Below are positions 56,661-64,000 of a stretch of 64,000 nt of DNA, piece by piece (the first letter of the stretch is position 1; the number at the start of each line of letters is the position of its first letter). A model generated the notes under the pieces. It was not told the origin of the DNA and did no database searches. It saw only the letters and a program-made list of their open reading frames with translations. Position numbers and translations under genes: made by a program. The stretch spans positions 31,840,561-31,904,560 of the forward strand of contig CM054117.1 of the NCBI GenBank assembly GCA_028673005.1, written 5' to 3'. The stretch is from Tanypteryx hageni (lineage: Eukaryota > Arthropoda > Insecta > Odonata > Petaluridae).

Positions 56661-59082
56661 CGAAAGCTATGAATATCGATTTTTTAAAAAATCATTTACA
56701 AAAAGCTTGAATATTTTGTACTTTTTTATATCGTGAAATTGATGCGAATCGCCTTAGCGACTCGTCTTCATTTTGTTAGCTTATTCTTCCCCTCCCCCTT
56801 TGAACCTGTTTGAGTTCGTGAGAATCCATCGTGGCGTTGCGAATGTGTTTTTAATTGCTCTGAGAATCGGGAAAAAATTATTGGTTATAAAATCGAGTAT
56901 AGGCACTTAATTACGGTTGATCTTCCTGTATTTCATAAAGGTGGAAGTACCTCGATTCGTTCGATTCCCTTGATTGGTTGATTTTCTGGCGAATAATTAG
57001 AAAATATCTAGAATTATTTGTATGGATCTTGAAATGAAGCTTGACCAAGAACGTCTTAGCGTTAATTTTGTTCTCTCTATCCAAGGATGTTGTTAAGCCA
57101 TGTCGGAGTGAATTAAAATAGATTTCAACTTGCAAGATTCTCGGCACTATTCGAAAATTGGGAAGCCGTTGATACAACACGATCCTCCTTCCTAAGTACA
57201 GAATTAATTTTTGAAAGCGTAATACTTCGTAAATCCGGGTCGTTTTATTGCGAATTAACGGTGGAATTAAAAAGTTATTTTTTCTTTAGCTAATCCTCCC
57301 TAAACATTACACGATTGTTAAAACGCTGGATTCAATTTTGCGCCTTTAGAAACTACAAATTTACTTACAAAATAGAGGATGTGGTAAATATTCCTAATTT
57401 AATTTGTGTTTATGGTTTAATTGACATGAAAATACTCAAATGATTGGGGATAAATACATTTAAACTATATTTACAGCATAATCCTTTCTTGGTTCAATCA
57501 TAAATATGAAGTATCTTTAGATGCATTTTTCACAATATTTTCGAATAAAACTTTTCAAAACGAATGAATCCATTAAATTACATGAAATATTAGATTACGA
57601 AAATGTTGAAATGTATTGTAAATCAATATGCTAAATCGATGCAGTGTTTTTCTATATAAACTAAAAATAACGCATGTTTCTTAACTAACTGTTTTTGGCG
57701 GTTTCTTAAAAGAAAAAGCGCCAATTGTATCCGGTTTACCCGTCCGACCTTCTGTACATCAGTAAGCCTGTATGAGGCGCTTCACTGCAGGAGGTATTAC
57801 GATAAAATCCCATATTTAAGATTAATATCGAAGTATAAGGAGGGAATAAAGTTCTCAGATAAAATCAATCAAAAACTGAAGCCCCATATTTTCGATAGGA
57901 TATCTAAATATTGAGAAAATAGAATTTAAAAACTTCCGTAGAATATCTTTATAGTACGAACGCATTTATTTCAGCTTTTAATATCAGAAACTCCAGTCGA
58001 AATACCGGAAAAATTGCATATCTTGAGATATGTCAGTCGAGCAGGGCCGCCATATTATCGAAAATCCTACGATAGAAATTCGATAAATACGGCATTTACA
58101 TGGCTTGGTCGTTTATTCTACGAGGATACCACGCGTGAATCGTGCCACTCTTCCCGAGCCGTGGCCTTGCTGGAAACAGCAATAAAAAATTTCAATCCCT
58201 GGAACGCGCATGATTTGTGCTACTCTTCCCGCGTGCGTTGATCCTCCTTGTTTACGACCGCATACAAACCCCGTGCGCCTCATTACGGCGGATTGTCGTT
58301 TCGATTCGCTCCGAAAGATCCCGACGTCCGCAAGAAATGCGCAATAAAATCACCTCAAAGAATTAGATCCTTATGTTGCCCGCGTATGTTCGGCCGATGT
58401 CATAGATCCACCGTAAAAAATCGCGCCTATTTATTCCATTAAGAGTACAAGCAAAAAGGAACAACGCATTAAGCCCTTCGAGGGATCGAAAAAAAATGAC
58501 CGTCAGTCAAAGGCCTTTTTTATCTTTCTCCCTCGCGCTACGGAAGCATGTTTTGGAAGGGAGAATCATCGCGGTATGACTGTTTGATTTCTTCTCCAAA
58601 CAATTTCGGATGTTCGCGGCGTATAAATTCCACAGTTGTCACTCATTACGATGACCTCATCAGTTATATCGGAGCCGAAGGACCCTTCATAAATGATGGA
58701 GGACGCGCAAAGACAACCGCCCATGAGAAAGAGACCGCCTTGGCATCCTCATAATGGCGAGAACGAGACGAAAGATGTTATTTTTGCCGATTAGCGAGCA
58801 TGGCGCTCCGAGATGAGAATTTTTGGTTGCGTTTTCTATCGATCTCGCTCTGATTTTTCACAAATACGGTATGACGCTCGAAAAAAAATCCTTTCGTTTC
58901 GGAAAAAGTTTTATTACGCGGGGATAAAAGGCCTTGGAAAAGGGCGTGTTAAGAAAACCGCATTGCGTAAACTTGGAAAAAATTGCGTGTTCGTATAGGC
59001 TACGAGAATTCTCACATCCAATACATACGGACAATTCGGCGCCTGACCAGTTCAGGATTTTGAAATGAATTCCGCCAATTTC
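56661..59082. other. Non-coding, nothing recognised
   Basis: AT-rich to 58000, then CpG-richer to 59000. Frames at 58014-58998 are short and have no recognisable domain. Confidence 0.35.
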
Positions 59083-59134
59083 CATGATATATATATCATC
59101 AACATAGGTAGTCTGTCCGTAGACAGGTCCGTGA

Positions 59135-61972
59135 TTATTCTTGGTTAAACCTGGTTCTCCACATACTCCTATTTTCCGCTGTCCTCTTCATATCTTGATA
59201 ACTCTCTTTCCCTTTCAAATCGTCTATCAGCTGAAACCTTTTCCTACCTCTTTCCCTTTTCCCATCTAGTTTTCCTTCTAACACGTCTTTAATCATACTC
59301 TCTCTCCTCAGGTAATGTCCAACCCAGTTAACCTTCCTATTTCTGATAGTCTGTATAATCATTCGCTTCTCTCCTATTCTTCGTAGCACTTCATCGTTTT
59401 TCATCCTATCTGTCCATTTATCTTCAACATTCTCCTCCAAGTCCACATTTCAAAGCTTTCCAAGTATTTCATGTCATTTTTCCTTAGCGTCCATGTTTCT
59501 GCCCCATACAATGCTATACTCCATACGTAGCATTTTATCATCTTCTTGCGGATATCTTCCCTTATATTCCCTGTAAGTAGTTCTTTCTTTCTCCTGAAAG
59601 CAGCTTTTGCTTTTCCTATTCTAGTTCTGATCTCATCCGTACATTTTGGTTCTCGTGTTATGATGATTTCAAGGTATTTATATTCTGAAACTTGTTCTCA
59701 AGGCTTTCCCAATACTTATGTTCAGATTCTCCTCTTTACCTAATATTCGAATGACCTTGGATTTTTCTGTATTTATTTCCATACCGTATTTTCTTCCTGT
59801 TATCACTAGTCTATTTATCCTTTTTTGTAGCTCCTCTTCCTTTCTTGCTAGAAGTACTTGATCATCTGCGTATTTTACTGTTCTTATAATCCATCCTCCA
59901 ATTTTGAAATCTCTTGTGCCTTCTAAAGCTTCTTGCATAAGACTTTCTCCATATATATTGAATAGGGTTGGCGATAGGCAGCAGCCTTGTCTTACTCCTC
60001 TACCGATATTTATTCCGCAGGTGTCCACATTCTCAAACCTGACCTTTACAACTTGATTCTCATATAGATTCCTAATCAGTCTCCTGTCTTTCCAGTCTAC
60101 ACCTATATCCTTTAATATCTTCATCAACTTTACCCAATTTACTCTATCAAAGGCCTTCTGCCAGTCTACGAAACATGCGCAGATACCTTGACTGTACTCT
60201 ATTGCCCTTTCTGATATGATTCTAACTACTCCTATAGCATCTCTAGTTCCTCGTCCTTTTCTGAAACCGAATTGATCTTCTCCTAGTATTTCTTCTGCCT
60301 TTTTCTCCAGCCTTTTATTAAGAATCCTCGTGATGATCTTCGATGTGTGTGACAGAAGGCTTATCGTTCTGTAATCTTTATACTGCATTGCCTTTGGCTT
60401 CTTCTTTAGAGGGATCAATTTTACTTCTAGGAAATCCCGAGGCCACTCTCCCGTGTCGTAAATCTTATTAATTAATTTCGTGATCGCTTTTAGTCCTTCT
60501 GATCCTATGACTTTAAGTATTTCAGCCGGTATTCCATCGCTGCCCGTGGCTTTCCCCTTCTTTAGTTCCACAATCGCCTTTTCTACTTCGCTCTCCATAA
60601 TACTTGGTCCTAAGTTGTCTTCTTCAATGTTTTCCTCATTTTGCAGTTCTATTTTTGCCGCTCCTGCCTGTTTGCTGTTTAATTCCTTAATGTAGTCTTC
60701 CCATACCTGTGCTACATCCTTTGTTTCTGAGACTATCTTCCCATCCGTATTCATAATTCCTTTACCACAAATTCCATTAGACTTCTTATCTTCTAATTCC
60801 AGTGCCCTAGCGTACGTCATATCGTACCGTCCTAACTTCTCCATTTGTTCTATTTCATCACATTTTCCTTTTATCCAATTTTCTCTAGCTTTATCTGTTA
60901 CCCTTCTCAACTAATTGTTTATACGCCTATAGTTGGCTCTACCTTCTTCAGTGTTAACGTTTTTCCATTTTCGTCTCTCATTCATTTTCTCCAGCATTTC
61001 CTTCGTGATCCATGGTTTTCTGATTTTCTTCTCTTGTTTTCCAATCTCTTTATCCAAGGTATCCTTGATACTGGTTTTAATTTCATTCCATTCTATATCA
61101 ACGGTCTTCGGTTTGTTTTCCAACTTCATGCTGACTACATCCTGCCTTTCTTTCAGTTTTTCTAGGTCCCAGGCCTGTCTTTCTCTTCTCGTTTTTCTTA
61201 TTTGTTTGAGCTTTGTACTCACGTTAAGTATTAGAAGGCTGTGATCTGAATCAGTGTCCGCTCCTTGCAATGCCTTGGCGTTCTTTATGCTGTTCCTGAA
61301 TCTTTGTTTTACAAGGATGTAATCTATTTGGCATCTCATTCTATCTCCTGGGCTTTTCCATGTGTATAACCTTCGTTTATGGTTTTTGAACCATGTATTA
61401 GTCACTACAAGGTCATTATTGATGCAGAATTCTACGAGTTTCTCCCCTCCTCGATTTCTCTTCCCAAGTCCGTATTGCCCGACAACATTTTCTTCCTGTA
61501 CTTCTCCGACTATGCTGTTTCAATCTCCCATTATTATGCAGTTTACATTTCTTCTTCCGTCTTCTTCGTAAATTTCGTTAATTTTCTCATAAATCTCATC
61601 GATTTCTTCATCTTCATGAGCTGACGTTGGCATATATACCTGGATTATCAGAATGTCCACTGGGACTGCTTTAAGCTTTATTGCCATCAGTCTATCGTTC
61701 GTTGCTATTATCTTTGTCACACTTTTCATCATATCTTTCCTAAGTACCAGATCTACTCCCCTTTCCCCACTATTTCCTCCAGAATAAACTACCGTGAATT
61801 CTTCTGAGTCGAACTGTCCTTCTCCCTCCCATCTAGTTTCGCTTATTACTATAATGTCAACTCTATTTCTTCTCATTTCTTCTTTCAAGTTCTCTAGCTT
61901 TCCTGCCTTTCTCATAGTTCTTACGTTCCAAGTCCCTATCCGTAAATTACTTTCGACAAATGCTTTCCTCAA
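59135..61972 (-). pseudogene. RTE endonuclease/reverse transcriptase, lightly damaged
   Basis: The frame from 61972 to 59678 is a single phase broken by only two stops. A TGA replaces the Trp of GDWNSIVG near 61520, and a TAG lies near 60911 between endonuclease and RT. Visible motifs: IGTWNVRTM, SETRWEGEG, SDHSLLIL, KDYRTISLLSH, DQFGFRKGRG, CFVDWQKAFDRV, GVRQGCCLSP and KYADDQVLLA. A frameshift near 59695 moves the reading to another phase (EYKYLEIIITREPKCTDE, LYGAETWTL). A second near 59450 leads into WTDRMKNDEVLRRIGEKRM and the C-terminus RSMWRTRFNQE. A further stop lies in the N-terminal SGGKIVPQSDL segment. The catalytic YADD is intact; only about five changes disable it. Confidence 0.88.
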
Positions 61973-62261
61973 GGCAGTCCCCGCCCAGAGATCCGATTGG
62001 GGAACTATTTTACCTCCGGATTATTTTACCTCGAGAGAACTCATTTTGTCCAACCATATAATCATTACTAGGGATTGTAATGTGGTAGTTTCCCTCTTGC
62101 TTTCCACATCGCAGTACTGTAGCCGTTCAAATCGTCCTGATCACGCCTACAGCTGTATTGGATATAGACCCAACCAACATCATTTGTTTTCGGCTCTATA
62201 CCATACTGACAGTACTGCTGCCTACTGCCAGGCACTGATGATAGTTTTTTTTTTATAAATA

Positions 62262-62330
62262 AAACCTCCATTCGAGGGGTTTGAACCCCCGAACTTTGCA
62301 ATAGAAAGCCGACACGCTAACCACTACACC
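62262..62330 (-). repeat. tRNA-like module (A and B boxes), not a functional tRNA
   Basis: The minus strand reads GTGTAGTGGTTAGCGTG (A-box-like), then an anticodon-arm-like GCTTT / AAAGT around loop CTATTGC, then GGGGGTTCAAACCCCTC with a perfect T loop and B box. The acceptor strands do not pair, so it is a tRNA-derived promoter module of the SINE type. It lies at the 5' side of RTE copy 3, inside the putative TSDs. An A-rich stretch separates it from the LINE 5' region. Confidence 0.65.
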
Positions 62331-62352
62331 TTCAGTACATGAATATATATAT

Positions 62353-62995
62353 ATTCTATATATATCTTATGTAAGAAGCAGCTATTTATAATAGAAATAT
62401 TTACATAATCGAATCCGCGTAAAAAAAGCTCGCGTTTGATAACGATTTACTGCAAATAAATGTAATGAATTTGTGGTGTTGGTTACAAGAATTAAAAAAA
62501 TAATAAACAGCTGAGAAACAGGGACCTGATTCGATGAAACGCACGAACACGTGTTTAAGAAAACAGGCATTTACTAATTCAGATTTTCACGAGTGAGTTT
62601 CAAAATTACTTCGAGGTTCTAAAATTATTTTTCATTCATTTCCTCGACGATGAATTTCAGATAAAAAGATTCGCTCATTCCTCTTGGGTGGTATCCGATA
62701 CAAATATCCATACAGAAAAAACTTTTAAATATTGATCATCTTGTCAAGCAGCGAAATCGCTTTTTTTTTAATACGACGCTAATATAAACAAACCCAAAAA
62801 AATCTTGGCGGAGTGAATTTCGACGCCCACCGCTTTGGCAGTGACATTCACCAAAAAAAAAGGAAAAAAGAGAGGCTTTCCGGTAGAATAGATATGCGTC
62901 AATTTTGACCGCCGGCGCCTCCTCTTCACCCCTCAGCAAAAAAAACCTTTCTCGATTCATTTGTTTCCGGTATATATCTCAGCGCTCTTAACCTT
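62353..62995. other. AT-rich non-coding, nothing recognised
   Basis: Begins with AT repeat near 62342-62368. No gene recognised. Confidence 0.4.
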
Positions 62996-63320
62996 AATCT
63001 CCCATTCCCACCCACACCTAAAAAATAAACTCCTTCTGTAACCATCCCCTCCTCCCATCACCCCTTTTCCCCCTCCTCCACTCCCTCCCATCTTACCACC
63101 CTCCCCCTCCTTATTTCACCACGCTTGGCAACGTGCCTCTTCCCGCCAAACCGAAAACATCCGAGCGTGTCCGAACGGATCCGAGCTCGGACCTCCGGTT
63201 GCTGCGAGACGACTTGACTGCGCGGTGCTCCTCCTTCGCCCACTCTTTCTCCTAATCTCGCCCTCCCTCCCGGCACCCCACCCTCGCACCTTTCCTCCCT
63301 CTCTCCATCGCCGTCTCCCT
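62996..63320 (-). repeat. C/T-rich tract with mixed interruption
   Basis: 63000-63115 and 63235-63320 are C/T-rich and are separated by a CpG-containing stretch. Arg/Gly/Glu-rich minus-strand frames (63058-63375) follow from this composition. Confidence 0.6.
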
Positions 63321-63589
63321 TCCTTCCTACCGCCACCCACGCGTTTTCCGAGCGCCTACCTTCCCTATAAAACATTTTCGTCTCGAGGCATGAGGGAGCA
63401 CGCCGTGGTCAAGAAGGGGGAGTCGATTAAAAAAAGCACGTCGAGAGCACGAAACGATAGAGAAAAACTATATGGATGGAGGAAAGGGGAAGGGGAAAAA
63501 TCTCGCGAAGATGCCCCGAGAGAATTGCAGGTGGAAAAAAAACAAAAATGAAACGGAACGAGTTCCGTTTTGACACCATGCTGACGAAT

Positions 63590-64000
63590 GCGTGTGGGAA
63601 GACGCAGAGAAAGAGAGAAACTGTTTTTGATAAGGTACGGTGGGGAATGAGAGTGAGAGAAAGGGAAAAGAAAGAGGAAGAATGGGAAAGAGTAAAGAAA
63701 TTGAGATAGAAAAAGAGAAAGAGAGAATAAGGTAAAGCTAGAGAGTAAGGGAAAGAAAGACAAAGGGAAAGAGATAGAAAAGGAAAGAGAGAGAAAGGGA
63801 ATGAGAAAGGGAAAGAGAGCAAGGGAATGCGAGAGAAAGAAAGGCAAAGATAGAGAGGAATGGAAAGAAAGAGAGCAAGGGAAAGAGAGAGAAATGGAAA
63901 GAGAAAGTAAGGGAAAGAGAGAGTAAGTGAATGAAAGAGAAAGAAAGGCAAAGATAGAGATGCGGAAAGATAGAGAGACAGGGAAAGAGAGAAATGGAAA
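63590..64000 (+). repeat. Polypurine tract (GAAAGAGA / GGGAAAGA units), runs off the window
   Basis: More than 400 bases of GA-rich degenerate tandem repeat, with a loose GAGAGAAAGGGAAAGA-type unit and scattered T or C. It continues past the window end. The minus-strand frames 63365-63951 are Ser/Phe/Leu-rich by composition. Confidence 0.9.

Larger units (their letters stand above)
59097..62337 (-). mobile_element. RTE-type LINE (RTE copy 3) with tRNA-like 5' module
   Basis: Same family as 16424-19750 on the opposite strand. The putative TSD is catgatatatatat at 59083-59096 against catgaatatatatat at 62338-62352 (one-base indel). The AT-rich repeat content weakens this evidence. With these ends the element is 3241 bp, close to the 3327 bp of copy 2. 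The shared 5' region includes gtaaaatagt and ccccaatcggatctc, plus cggctacag and gaaagcaag.ggaaactacc. The extreme 5' part differs: copy 3 starts with a tRNA-like module (62262-62330) that copy 2 lacks. The 3' end is a GATG-type repeat. Confidence 0.75.

Noticed and set aside
62262..62330. Functional tRNA
   Set aside because: The T arm and an anticodon-like arm are present, but the acceptor strands do not pair. It is a tRNA-derived module instead.
63365..63951. 160- and 174-residue minus-strand frames
   Set aside because: They are Phe/Leu/Ser-rich artefacts of the polypurine repeat on the plus strand.

Overview
This window looks like animal nuclear DNA, most likely from an arthropod and plausibly an insect. 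The signs are RTE- and CR1/L2-type LINEs, a tRNA-derived SINE, mariner, piggyBac and hAT relics, long AT/GA microsatellites, a lone nuclear-type tRNA-Ser and no bacterial gene organisation. I recognise no host protein-coding gene in the 64 kb. All open frames with recognisable domains belong to transposable elements (TEs). The remaining long frames lie in polypurine/polypyrimidine tracts or on the opposite strand of LINEs. The window is best read as intergenic or intronic sequence with layered TE insertions. The species cannot be fixed from the sequence.

Layout. 802-3732 (-) is an almost intact RTE-type LINE bounded by a 9-bp target-site duplication (TSD). 3.7-14.8 kb is mostly AT-rich non-coding DNA with purine tracts, a 5.2-kb palindrome and two copies of a short repeat with a pol III B-box-like core. 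14835-16111 is an internally deleted piggyBac element between TTAA sites. 16424-19750 (+) is a decayed second-family RTE element with an 11-bp TSD. 24.7-26.1 kb is a TE cluster: SINE fragment, deleted mariner, RTE 3' fragment. 27.5-29.5 kb holds two copies of a hammerhead-like hairpin repeat, and 30208-30567 a mariner-type MITE. 31263-31344 is tRNA-Ser(UGA) with a T10 terminator. 31.9-41.2 kb has strongly strand-biased simple sequence, plus a complete SINE (37928-38229) with a 12-bp TSD. 43479-44705 is a DNA transposon with terminal inverted repeats (TIRs), and 45555-45871 a hAT-like MITE.

46-53 kb holds one CR1/L2-like LINE family three times. Copy C (46118-46725) is a 3' fragment. Copy B (49625-51558, +) has an open reverse-transcriptase frame and sits inside antisense copy A (49433-49624 plus 51559-52680), which is also hit by a 300-bp hAT MITE. 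47411-48114 is a fold-back element with arms of about 335 bp. 59097-62337 (-) is a third RTE element. It appears to carry a tRNA-like module at its 5' end inside its putative TSDs, the most unusual arrangement here.

Functionally, the LINEs encode endonuclease plus reverse transcriptase for target-primed insertion. The SINEs and MITEs are parasites of such machinery. The only clear host gene is the tRNA.
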